Shown here: piece after piece, positions 26,390 to 33,953 of the stretch
Numbering within the stretch: the stretch's first letter is position 1
Layout: each line of letters opens with the position of its first letter
Source of the DNA: BOG-908 sp965198915
GTDB lineage: Bacteria > Pseudomonadota > Alphaproteobacteria > Acetobacterales > Acetobacteraceae
Length of the DNA stretch: 64,000 nt
Assembly: GCA_965198915.1 (NCBI GenBank)
Contig: CBDAQC010000006.1
Coordinates: forward strand, 62,001 to 126,000
Direction: 5' to 3'
The notes under the pieces: generated by a model
Told to the model about the DNA's origin: nothing
Seen by the model: the letters and a program-made list of their open reading frames with translations, nothing else
The model's database searches: none
Translations under genes and position numbers: made by a program

Positions 26390-26507
26390 CGCCCGCACCA
26401 CCCCGTCTGCGTCTGCCAACACGCGTTCCGGCAGAACCGGCTTCAGCCCCCGTGCAGGCGAAGAGACAAAAGTTTGCTCCTTCGTTATGAAGGAAGGAGG
26501 GCGTTTT
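26390..26507. repeat. Decayed copy K of the long intergenic repeat (trpS/mfd gap)
   Basis: The inner module is recognisable: CGCCCGCACC against CGTGCAGGCG, with CCGGCAGAACCGG near the tip. The right arm is reduced to GAGACAAAAGTTTGCTCCTTC, and the left AT-rich arm is missing. It ends exactly at the mfd stop, where it may act as a terminator. Confidence 0.6.
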
Positions 26508-29500
26508 TTACGCTGCCTTCGCCTGCCCGATAACCCGCACCAAATTGCCCAGCAGGTCATCCGCCGCGCGCACCCGCTCGGCCACGTTCATGTCCCGCAC
26601 CAGCGCCAGCTTGTGGTCCGGCCGCAGCTTCACCTGCCCCTTGCGCGTGCCCAGCCAGGCGACCAGGCCGGACGGGTTGGCGAACGCGTTGCCGCGGAAC
26701 TGCACCACCATGCCGCGCGGGCCGGCTTCCAGCTTCTCCACGCCGGCCACCCGGCACGCGCGCTTCAGGCGCACCACCTGCAGAAGATTGTCCACCTCTT
26801 CCGGCAGCGGGCCGAAGCGGTCCACCAGCTCGGCGGCCAGCGCCTCGCTCTCCCCGTCTGTGGTCAGCGCGCCGATGCGGCGGTACAGGCCCAGGCGGAC
26901 GGGCAGGTCACGCACGTAGGCGTCCGGGATCAGCACCGGCAGGCCCAGATTGATGTTCGGGGTCCAGTCGCGGTCCTCTGTGCGCACGCGGCCGCGTGCG
27001 GAGCGCATCTCGGCCACCGCGTCCTCCAGCATCTGCTGGTAGAGCTCGATGCCGACCTCGCGTATGTGGCCGGACTGCTCGTCGCCCAGCAGGTTGCCGG
27101 CGCCGCGAATGTCCAGGTCGTGGCTGGCCAGCGTGAAGCCGGCGCCGAGCTGGTCCAGCGTCTGCATCACGTGCAGGCGTTTTTCCGCGGCGCCGGACAG
27201 CTTGTTGCCGGGCGGCCAGGTGAGGTAGGCGTAGCCGCGCTGCTTGCCGCGGCCGACGCGGCCGCGGAGCTGGTAGAGCTGGCCCAGGCCGAACATGTCC
27301 GCGCGGTGGATGACCAGGGTGTTGACGGCCGGCATGTCGAGGCCGCTCTCCACGATGTTGGTGGAGAGCAGGATGTCGTATTTGCCGTCGCCGAACTCGG
27401 TCATGACGCGTTCGAGTTCGGTGGGGGCCAGGCGGCCGTGGGCTTCGACGATGCGCGCTTCGGGGACGATTTCCCGCAGGCGGGTCTGCATCTTCGGCAT
27501 GTCTTCCAGGCGGGGGACGACGCAGAAGACCTGGCCGCCGCGGAAGCGCTCGCGCTGTATGGCTTCGCGTATCACCACGTAGTCGAACGGCATGATGAAG
27601 GTGCGCACGGCCATGCGGTCCACCGGCGGGGTGGCGATGAGGCTCATTTCGCGCACGCCGGTGAGTGCCAGTTGCAGGGTGCGCGGGATGGGGGTGGCGG
27701 TTAGCGTGAGGACGTGGACGTCCGCCTTCAGGGCCTTCAGCTTCTCTTTGTGGCTGACGCCGAAATGCTGTTCCTCGTCGACGATGAGCAGGCCCAGGTC
27801 GGAGAACTCGATCCCCTTGGCCAGCAGCGCGTGGGTGCCGATGACAATGTTGATGTCGCCGGTGGCCAGGCCGCGACGCACCTCGGCGGCGTCTTTCGCG
27901 GTGACCATGCGGCTGAGCTGGCCGACCTTGATGGGCAACCCCTCGAATCGGGCGGTGAAGCCGCGGAAATGCTGGCGGGCCAGCAGCGTGGTGGGCACCA
28001 CCACGGCCACCTGGGCGCCGGACATCGCCACCGCGAAGGCGGCGCGCAGGGCCACCTCCGTCTTGCCGAAGCCCACGTCACCGCAGATGAGGCGGTCCAT
28101 CGGTTTGCCGGAGGAGAGATCCTCCAGGACGTCGGAGATGGCGCGTGTCTGGTCGTCGGTCTCGGCAAAGGGGAAGCGGGCACAGAACTCGTCCCACGTG
28201 CCTTCGGGGGGCGCGATCGTCATGGCGTCACGCACGCGGCGTTCGGCGGCGATGCGTATCAGCGCGCCGGCCATGTCCCGTATGCGCTGCTTCATGCGCG
28301 CCTTGCGGCTCTGCCAGCCGGCGCCGCCTAGCTTGTCCAGCGCGACGCCCTGCGTCTCGCTACCGAAGCGGGAGAGCAGCTCAATGTTCTCGACCGGCAG
28401 GAACAGCTTCTCGTTGCCGTCGTAGATCAGCCGCAGGCAGTCATGCGGGGCGGCGCCCACGCTTAGCGTCTCCAGCCCGTCATAGCGGCCGATGCCGTAA
28501 TCCTGGTGCACCACCAGATCACCGTCGGCGATCTCGGTGGCCTCCGCGATGAACTGGTCGGCGCGCTTGCGGCGGCGGGCGGGCCGGCTGATGCGCTCGC
28601 CCAGCAGGTCCTGTTCGCCCACGATGGCGAAGTCGTCCGCGGTGAAGCCACGCTCCAGGCCAAGCGTGATGAGTGCCACCACATCCACCCGCATCCGGCG
28701 GACGGACGCCCAGTCGTCGGCCGGCTCGGCGCGTATCTTGTGCTCGCCCAGCAGGGCGGCCAGGCGGGCGCGCGAGCCGCGGCTCCAGGCGGCCACGATC
28801 GTGCGGCGGCCCTGCTTGGCCCAACCCGCCGCCTGTGCCGAGAGCTGCTGGTACACGTTGGACGAAATGCCGGCGCCGGCCTGGGTGAACACCACGCCGG
28901 GCCGGCCGCCGGCATCGAAGCCGCCGGCGCCGTCCGGCATGCCGTAAGGGCTGAACACAAAGCACGGTAGGCCGGCCAGCATCGCGTCCCAGCCGGCGCG
29001 GTCCAGGTACAAGCGCTCGCTGGGCAGCGGCCGATACGGCACCTCGCCGTCGCGCGGGACCATGCGTCGGGACTGGTAGTGGTCGGCGATCATCTCCAGA
29101 CGCGCGGTCAGCGCCTCCTCGCCTTGCCCGTCCAGCGACACCGACGGGTCCGGCAGGTAGTCGAGCAGCGTCTCCATGCCTTCGTGGAACAGCGGCACCC
29201 AGTGTTCCATGCCGGGGTAGCGGCGGCCGGCGGAGATCGCCTCGTAGATCGGGTCGTTCGCTGCGGCCTGGCCGAACAGGTCCCGCCACTCGCTGCGGAA
29301 GCGGCCGATGCTGGCCTGGTCCAGGCTGACTTCGCTGACGGGGCGCAGGGCGAAGAACGACGCGGGCTCGGTGCTGCGCTGGGTGGCGGGGTCAAAACGG
29401 CGGACGCTCTCGATCGTGTCGCCGAAGAAGTCCAGGCGGACGGGGTCGCCCTCGCCGGAGGGGAAGATGTCGATGATGCCGCCGCGCACCGCGTATTCGC

Positions 29501-29948
29501 CGGGCTCCATCACCGTATCCGCACGGCCGTAGCCGTGCGATTCCAGGTAGGCGATCAGCGCTTCCGGCTTGACGGTGCCGCCGGTGCGCACGTCCAGGCT
29601 CTCGCCCAGGAAGACCAGGCGCGGGGGGACACGCTGCACGGCGGCGTTGACCGTGGTCAGCACGATGCGGCGGCCGGCTGGCGGGTCCAGCAGGCGGGAC
29701 AAAGTGGCGATGCGCTCGCTGATCACCGCGGGGTTGGGCGAGACGCGGTCGTACGGCAGGCAGTCCCAGGCGGGGAAGCGCAGCACCTCGATGTCCGGCG
29801 CGAAATAGGCCAGCATCTCGGCCAGGCGGACCATGCGCTGTTCGTTGCGCGCGATGTGCAGCAGCGAGCCATGGTGTTCCTGGGCGCGGCGGATGAGCAG
29901 CAGCGCGTCGTAGCCTTCGGGCGCGCCGTAGATGGTGGCCAGGGTCAA
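26508..29948 (-). CDS. mfd: Transcription-repair coupling factor Mfd
   Basis: 1146 residues. In order: UvrB-homology region, RNA-polymerase interacting (CarD-like) domain, then the RecG-like translocase with Walker A GDVGFGKTEVA, DEEQHFG, TATPIPRT and QLRGRVGR, and the TRCF C-terminal domain. It displaces stalled RNA polymerase and recruits UvrA. The start is a TTG that overlaps the sdhE stop as TTGA; no ATG is near. Confidence 0.97.
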   Translation of the reverse strand: MTLATIYGAPEGYDALLLIRRAQEHHGSLLHIARNEQRMVRLAEMLAYFAPDIEVLRFPAWDCLPYDRVSPNPAVISERIATLSRLLDPPAGRRIVLTTVNAAVQRVPPRLVFLGESLDVRTGGTVKPEALIAYLESHGYGRADTVMEPGEYAVRGGIIDIFPSGEGDPVRLDFFGDTIESVRRFDPATQRSTEPASFFALRPVSEVSLDQASIGRFRSEWRDLFGQAAANDPIYEAISAGRRYPGMEHWVPLFHEGMETLLDYLPDPSVSLDGQGEEALTARLEMIADHYQSRRMVPRDGEVPYRPLPSERLYLDRAGWDAMLAGLPCFVFSPYGMPDGAGGFDAGGRPGVVFTQAGAGISSNVYQQLSAQAAGWAKQGRRTIVAAWSRGSRARLAALLGEHKIRAEPADDWASVRRMRVDVVALITLGLERGFTADDFAIVGEQDLLGERISRPARRRKRADQFIAEATEIADGDLVVHQDYGIGRYDGLETLSVGAAPHDCLRLIYDGNEKLFLPVENIELLSRFGSETQGVALDKLGGAGWQSRKARMKQRIRDMAGALIRIAAERRVRDAMTIAPPEGTWDEFCARFPFAETDDQTRAISDVLEDLSSGKPMDRLICGDVGFGKTEVALRAAFAVAMSGAQVAVVVPTTLLARQHFRGFTARFEGLPIKVGQLSRMVTAKDAAEVRRGLATGDINIVIGTHALLAKGIEFSDLGLLIVDEEQHFGVSHKEKLKALKADVHVLTLTATPIPRTLQLALTGVREMSLIATPPVDRMAVRTFIMPFDYVVIREAIQRERFRGGQVFCVVPRLEDMPKMQTRLREIVPEARIVEAHGRLAPTELERVMTEFGDGKYDILLSTNIVESGLDMPAVNTLVIHRADMFGLGQLYQLRGRVGRGKQRGYAYLTWPPGNKLSGAAEKRLHVMQTLDQLGAGFTLASHDLDIRGAGNLLGDEQSGHIREVGIELYQQMLEDAVAEMRSARGRVRTEDRDWTPNINLGLPVLIPDAYVRDLPVRLGLYRRIGALTTDGESEALAAELVDRFGPLPEEVDNLLQVVRLKRACRVAGVEKLEAGPRGMVVQFRGNAFANPSGLVAWLGTRKGQVKLRPDHKLALVRDMNVAERVRAADDLLGNLVRVIGQAKAA

Positions 29949-30277
29949 GCGTGCGGTCCCTGCCCCATAGCGCCAGATGCGGGCCCCTGCCCCGTAGCGC
30001 CAGATGCGGGGCCCTGCCCGCGGGCGTCCCGCATGCGGCGCAGCATCGGCGTGTCGTGCTCGGGCGGGATGGGCGTGCGGCCGGTCAGCCAGTCGGCCAG
30101 CCAGGTGTCCGGCAGTTCCATGATGATTTCCAGCACGCCGATCTCCTCGGCGGAGAACGCGGCCAGGCGGGTGGCGACGAAATTGCCGATGAGTATGTCG
30201 TTCTCGCGGGTGCCGCGGTGGTTGGCGCGGAAGAGGAGGCGGCGGCGGCGGCCTTCGAGCGGGGTGGTGTCTTGCAT
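29945..30277 (-). CDS. sdhE: SdhE (FAD assembly factor 2) with repeat tail
   Basis: 110 residues. The conserved HRGTRENDIL segment carries the RGxxE motif needed to help FAD attach to succinate dehydrogenase; the domain ends near residue 85. The remaining 25 residues are a Gly/Pro tail of repeats GQGPASGA(T/M), encoded by two 27-base direct repeats, which is unusual for the family (normally about 85-95 residues). It overlaps mfd by four bases. Confidence 0.9.
   Translation of the reverse strand: MQDTTPLEGRRRRLLFRANHRGTRENDILIGNFVATRLAAFSAEEIGVLEIIMELPDTWLADWLTGRTPIPPEHDTPMLRRMRDARGQGPASGATGQGPASGAMGQGPHA
29961..30014. repeat. Two tandem 27-base repeats at the 3' end of sdhE
   Basis: TGCCCCATAGCGCCAGATGC... 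at 29961-29987 is repeated at 29988-30014 with two substitutions, and a truncated third unit follows. It adds nine residues per unit to SdhE and ends just before the mfd start, so unit number would alter only the spacer between two coupled genes. Confidence 0.85.
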
Positions 30278-30310
30278 GGTGCGGGTGACATATAGCGGGC
30301 GGGGACGGGG

Positions 30311-30491
30311 AAGGAAGGAAGCAGTTCTTTTTTGAAAAAAAGAACCAAAAAACTTTTGCGCCCCCGGCTGCATGCAGGCGCGGCCCGGTCCTGCCGACGT
30401 GCGCTTCTGCAGGACCGGAGCGGGCCGTGATGCCAGCGCAGGAGCAAAAGTTTTTTGCTTCTTTTTTGCAAAAAAGAAGGCCTTGCTTGCT
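30311..30491. repeat. Long composite inverted repeat, copy C (sdhE/recG divergent gap)
   Basis: Arms: GGAAGCAGTTCTTTTTTG on the left and AAAAAAGAAGGCCTTGCTTGC on the right. At the tip CCGGTCCTGC pairs with GCAGGACCGG around a loop with GTGCGC; compared with copy A, a T:A pair is replaced by C:G on both sides. It occupies nearly all of the 213 bases between the two start codons. The right end supplies the purine-rich AAGAAGG preceding recG. Confidence 0.9.
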
Positions 30492-32542
30492 TGACTGACG
30501 TGCTGTCGCCCCTCCTGGAACCAGCCTCGGCCCTGCGCGGCGTAGGCCCCGCGCTCGCCACCCTGCTGGCCAAGCTGACAGGCGGCACGCGTGTGCTGGA
30601 CCTGCTGTTCCACTTGCCGGAAAGCTTCGTGGACCGCCGGCATCGGCCGACTATCAAGGAAGCTTTGCCCGGGCAGGTGGCGACGCTTGAGGTGGAAGTG
30701 GTCCGGCACGACAAGCCGGCCACCAACCGGCAACCCTGGCGGGTGATCGTGAAGGACGGCACGGCGTTCGCCGAGCTGGTGTTCTTCAAGCCGGCGCGGG
30801 CGCAGGCGCTGACGGTCGGGTCGAAAATCCTGGTGTCCGGCCGGCTGGACAGTTTCCAGGACAGGCTGACGATGCCGCACCCGGACCACATCGCGCCCGC
30901 CGGCCGGCCGGAGCTGATACCACCGCTGGAGCCGGTTTGGCCGCTGACAGCGGGGCTGTTCCCCAGCCAGTTGCGCGGCGCGCTGACACAGTGCCTGGCG
31001 CGCATCCCGGTGCTGCCGGAGTGGCACGAACCCACGTTGTTGCGCCGCGAGCGCTGGCCCGCCTTCGGCGCGGCGCTGTGCGCGCTGCATGCGCCGCGCG
31101 AGCATCCCGGCCCGGAAGTGCGGGCAAGGCTGGCCTATGACGAGCTGCTGGCGCATCAGATCGCCATATCCTGGATGCGCAGCCGGGAGCGTGCCCGGCC
31201 GGGCCGCGCGCTGGCCGGGGACGGGCGTCTGCGCGCGGCCGCCCTCGGTCGCTTCGGCCACGCGCTGACCGGCTCGCAGAGCGAGGCCCTGGCAGAGATC
31301 GACGCGGATCTGGCAGCGCCCACCCGCATGCTGCGCCTGCTGCAGGGCGACGTGGGATCCGGCAAGACGCTGGTGGCCACGCTGGCGATGCTGCGCGCAG
31401 CCGAGGCCGGCGCCCAGGCGGCGATGATGGCGCCCACCGAGACGCTGGCCCGCCAGCACCACCGCACATTGACAAAAATCTGCCCGGTGCCGGTGGCGCT
31501 GCTGACCGGCAGCGTGAAGGGTGTGGCGCGGCGCAACACGCTGCTTGGCCTGCAAAGCGGGCGCGTGCCGCTGGTGGTGGGCACACACGCGCTGTTCCAG
31601 GAGGGTGTGGCGTATCGGGATCTGGCGCTGGCGGTGATCGACGAGCAGCACCGCTTCGGCGTGGACCAGCGGCTGTCCCTGGGCGGCAAGGGCGAGGCCA
31701 CCGACGTGCTGGTGATGACGGCCACGCCCATCCCGCGCACGCTGCTGCTGACGCATTGGGGCGAAATGGCGGTCAGCCGGCTGTCGGAGAAACCCGCCGG
31801 CCGGCAGAAGATACGCACCACCCTGCACAGCCTGGCCACAATCGAGGACGTGACGGACGGCATCGCCCGCGCGCTGGACCGCGGCGACCAGGTGTTCTGG
31901 GTGTGCCCCATGGTCTCCGAGAACGAGATGCTGGACGTGGCCGCGGCCGAGGCCCGCTTCCGGGCGCTGCGCACGCGGTTCGGTGCCAGGCTGGGCCTGG
32001 CGCACGGCCAGATGGAGACGGAGCAGCGCGAAGGCGCGCTGGCCGACTTCGCCGCCGGGCGCACCCGCCTGCTGGTGGCCACCACGGTGATCGAGGTGGG
32101 CGTGGACGTGCCGGCGGCCAGTGTAATGGTGGTGGAACACGCCGAGCGGTTCGGGCTGGCGCAGTTGCACCAGTTGCGCGGCCGGGTTGGGCGCGGGTCG
32201 GCGGCCAGCTACTGCCTGCTGCTGCACGAGGACGGGTTGAGCGAGACGGCGCGGCGGCGCCTGGTGCTGCTGCGCGATACAGAAGACGGCTTCATCATCG
32301 CCGACGAGGATTTCCGCATACGCGGGGGCGGGGATTTGCTGGGGAAAAGGCAATCCGGCCAGCCCGGGTGGCGGCTGGCGGACCCGGTGGAGCATGAGGG
32401 GCTGCTGCGCATGGCGAACCGCGACGCGGCGCATCTGCTGGAGCGCGATCCGGGGCTGGAGAGCGAGCGCGGCCACGCCATACGGCTGTTGTTGCGGTTG
32501 TTCGAGCGGGGGGCGGCTTTGCGGACTTTGGGGTCTGGGTAG
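30491..32542 (+). CDS. recG: ATP-dependent DNA helicase RecG
   Basis: 683 residues from a TTG at 30491 (a GTG at 30500 is the alternative). Wedge domain at the N-terminus, then LLQGDVGSGKT Walker A, VIDEQHRFG box II, TATPIPRT and QLRGRVGRG, as in RecG. It regresses stalled forks. The ribosome binding site AAGAAGG appears to be part of the end of repeat copy C. Confidence 0.96.
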   Translation: MTDVLSPLLEPASALRGVGPALATLLAKLTGGTRVLDLLFHLPESFVDRRHRPTIKEALPGQVATLEVEVVRHDKPATNRQPWRVIVKDGTAFAELVFFKPARAQALTVGSKILVSGRLDSFQDRLTMPHPDHIAPAGRPELIPPLEPVWPLTAGLFPSQLRGALTQCLARIPVLPEWHEPTLLRRERWPAFGAALCALHAPREHPGPEVRARLAYDELLAHQIAISWMRSRERARPGRALAGDGRLRAAALGRFGHALTGSQSEALAEIDADLAAPTRMLRLLQGDVGSGKTLVATLAMLRAAEAGAQAAMMAPTETLARQHHRTLTKICPVPVALLTGSVKGVARRNTLLGLQSGRVPLVVGTHALFQEGVAYRDLALAVIDEQHRFGVDQRLSLGGKGEATDVLVMTATPIPRTLLLTHWGEMAVSRLSEKPAGRQKIRTTLHSLATIEDVTDGIARALDRGDQVFWVCPMVSENEMLDVAAAEARFRALRTRFGARLGLAHGQMETEQREGALADFAAGRTRLLVATTVIEVGVDVPAASVMVVEHAERFGLAQLHQLRGRVGRGSAASYCLLLHEDGLSETARRRLVLLRDTEDGFIIADEDFRIRGGGDLLGKRQSGQPGWRLADPVEHEGLLRMANRDAAHLLERDPGLESERGHAIRLLLRLFERGAALRTLGSG

Positions 32543-32549
32543 GGAAGCA

Positions 32550-32721
32550 AGGAAGGCCTTCTTTCTTGAAAAAAAGAAGCAAAAAACTTTTGCTTCCTCG
32601 CCTGCGCGGCGGCCCAGGCTGTTCTGCCGGTGCGCGTGTTTGCAGAACAGCCGCCCAATGTTTGCAGGCGGGGGAGCAAAGTTTTTTGCTTCTTTTTTTC
32701 AAAAAAGAAGGCCTTTCTTCC
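32550..32721. repeat. Long composite inverted repeat, copy D (recG/Nudix gap)
   Basis: Left arm AGGAAGGCCTTCTTTCTTG and right arm ending AAGGCCTTTCTTCCT. Inner stem CGCCTGC/GCAGGCG and tip GGCTGTTCTGC/GCAGAACAGCC around CGGTGCGCGTGTTT. The tip stem differs from copies A and C at paired positions. It starts eight bases after the recG stop. Confidence 0.9.
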
Positions 32722-32728
32722 TGTTCCC

Positions 32729-33166
32729 ATGACTAGGGAGTACCCGGCCCGCCCCCTCGTAGGCATAGGCATCGTCGTTCTGCGCCCGAGTTCAGTTCTG
32801 CTGGTCCGGCGATCGCGGCCGCCGGCACAGGGTGCTTGGAGCCTGCCGGGCGGGGCGCAGCGCCTGGGCGAGACCGTGGAGCAGGCGGCGCGGCGCGAGC
32901 TGGCCGAGGAGACGGGGCTTTCGACCGGCGCGCTGCATCTGGCCGCGTGTGCCGACAGCATACACGAGGACGCGGACGGGCGGATACGATTTCACTACAC
33001 GATACTGGATTTCTGCACCGCCTGGACGGGTAGCGCGCCGGTGGCGGGGGGCGACGCGGGGGAGGTAACCTGGGCGGCGTTGGACGGGCTCGGCGCGTAT
33101 GATCTGTGGGCGGAGATCCCGCGGGTGATCCGGCTCAGCCAGGCGGTGCTGACGAGAGGCGGATGA
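32729..33166 (+). CDS. Nudix hydrolase
   Basis: 145 residues. The Nudix box is exact: G42-x5-E48-x7-R56-E57-x-A-E60-E61-x-G63-L64. The rest resembles ADP-ribose or (d)NTP pyrophosphatases of the MutT type; the substrate cannot be told. ATG follows eight bases after repeat copy D. Its last 32 bases overlap the 3' end of the convergent ATP12 gene. Confidence 0.9.
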   Translation: MTREYPARPLVGIGIVVLRPSSVLLVRRSRPPAQGAWSLPGGAQRLGETVEQAARRELAEETGLSTGALHLAACADSIHEDADGRIRFHYTILDFCTAWTGSAPVAGGDAGEVTWAALDGLGAYDLWAEIPRVIRLSQAVLTRGG

Positions 33167-33839
33167 AGCGAGTGGCCACCGTGATGTCCTCGGCCACGTG
33201 GTGCCGGCGCTTCGCGGCTTCGTGGTCCTTGCCCCATTGTTCGGCCTGGAACAGTTCGTCCAGGGAGGCCAGTTCGTGGGCCTGGCTGGCCTCCATGGCG
33301 CCGTCGGCTACGGCGAGGCCGAGGACCAGGCTGCCGGTGGCGGGCACCAGGATACCCAGGCCGGCGAGTTCAAACGGGGGGCGCCGGGCGACGGCGGCGC
33401 GCAGGGCGGAGAGGGCGGCGGGCGGCTGGGCGATGTGGCGGATGGACGAGGTTACATGCAGATGGGCGTTGTGCACGCGGGCGGCCCAGGCGAGCCACGG
33501 TTGCCAGAGCTGCTCCTGGCGGCGGACCAGCGCCTCGGGGGCGCTCGCGCGGTAGCAGAGCAGGTCGGTCTCGCCGTAGGCGGCGATGGCGGCGATGGTG
33601 GGCTCCGGGTCAGGCGCCACGCGTTCCTGGGCGGTGCCGGCAATGCGGGTGAGCGGCACGTCCTCGGCGGAGAGCCGGTCGCCGGCGGCCTGCCACTCGG
33701 CGGCGATGGCGTCCGCGAGGGCGCGGCTTTGCAGCGACAGCACCGGGCCGCCTGGCAGGCGCATGGGCCGCCCGTCCAGCTTGATCGCGTAGCGTCCGGC
33801 GTCTTCGGTAACGGCCGCTTCGGTCCAGAAGCGTTTCAT
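33135..33839 (-). CDS. ATP12-family F1-ATPase assembly chaperone
   Basis: 234 residues. The family landmarks are WTEAAVTEDAGRYAIKLDGRPM at the N-terminus (start FW), middle LCYRA and PLA-type segments, and EQWGKDHEAAKRRHHVAEDI near the C-terminus. It assists assembly of the F1 alpha subunit. I start at the ATG at 33839, since a TTG two codons earlier has no better signal. Convergent overlap with the Nudix gene. Confidence 0.9.
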   Translation of the reverse strand: MKRFWTEAAVTEDAGRYAIKLDGRPMRLPGGPVLSLQSRALADAIAAEWQAAGDRLSAEDVPLTRIAGTAQERVAPDPEPTIAAIAAYGETDLLCYRASAPEALVRRQEQLWQPWLAWAARVHNAHLHVTSSIRHIAQPPAALSALRAAVARRPPFELAGLGILVPATGSLVLGLAVADGAMEASQAHELASLDELFQAEQWGKDHEAAKRRHHVAEDITVATRFIRLSSAPPG

Positions 33840-33895
33840 CGACAACGCGTGGCGTCCTTGTGATGGTTCTCCGGACAGCGCCGCGCGGCGCGACG

Positions 33896-33947
33896 GCGGA
33901 GCAAAAGTTTTTTGCTTCTTTTTCTCAAGAAAGAAGGCCTTGCTTGC
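33896..33947. repeat. Solo right arm of the long intergenic repeat (copy E)
   Basis: GGAGCAAAAGTTTTTTGCTT followed by TTTTTCTCAAGAAAGAAGG and CCTTGCTTGCC is an almost canonical right arm, with no left arm or inner module. Its own sequence forms two small hairpins (AGCAAAA/TTTTGCT and TCTTTTTCTCAAGAAAGA). It ends seven bases before the asmA stop. Confidence 0.85.
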
Positions 33948-33953
33948 CTGGCC

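Noticed and set aside
29945..32476. 843-residue minus-strand frame including recG antisense and sdhE
   Set aside because: Only the last 110 residues (SdhE) are real; the rest is antisense to recG and through repeat copy C.
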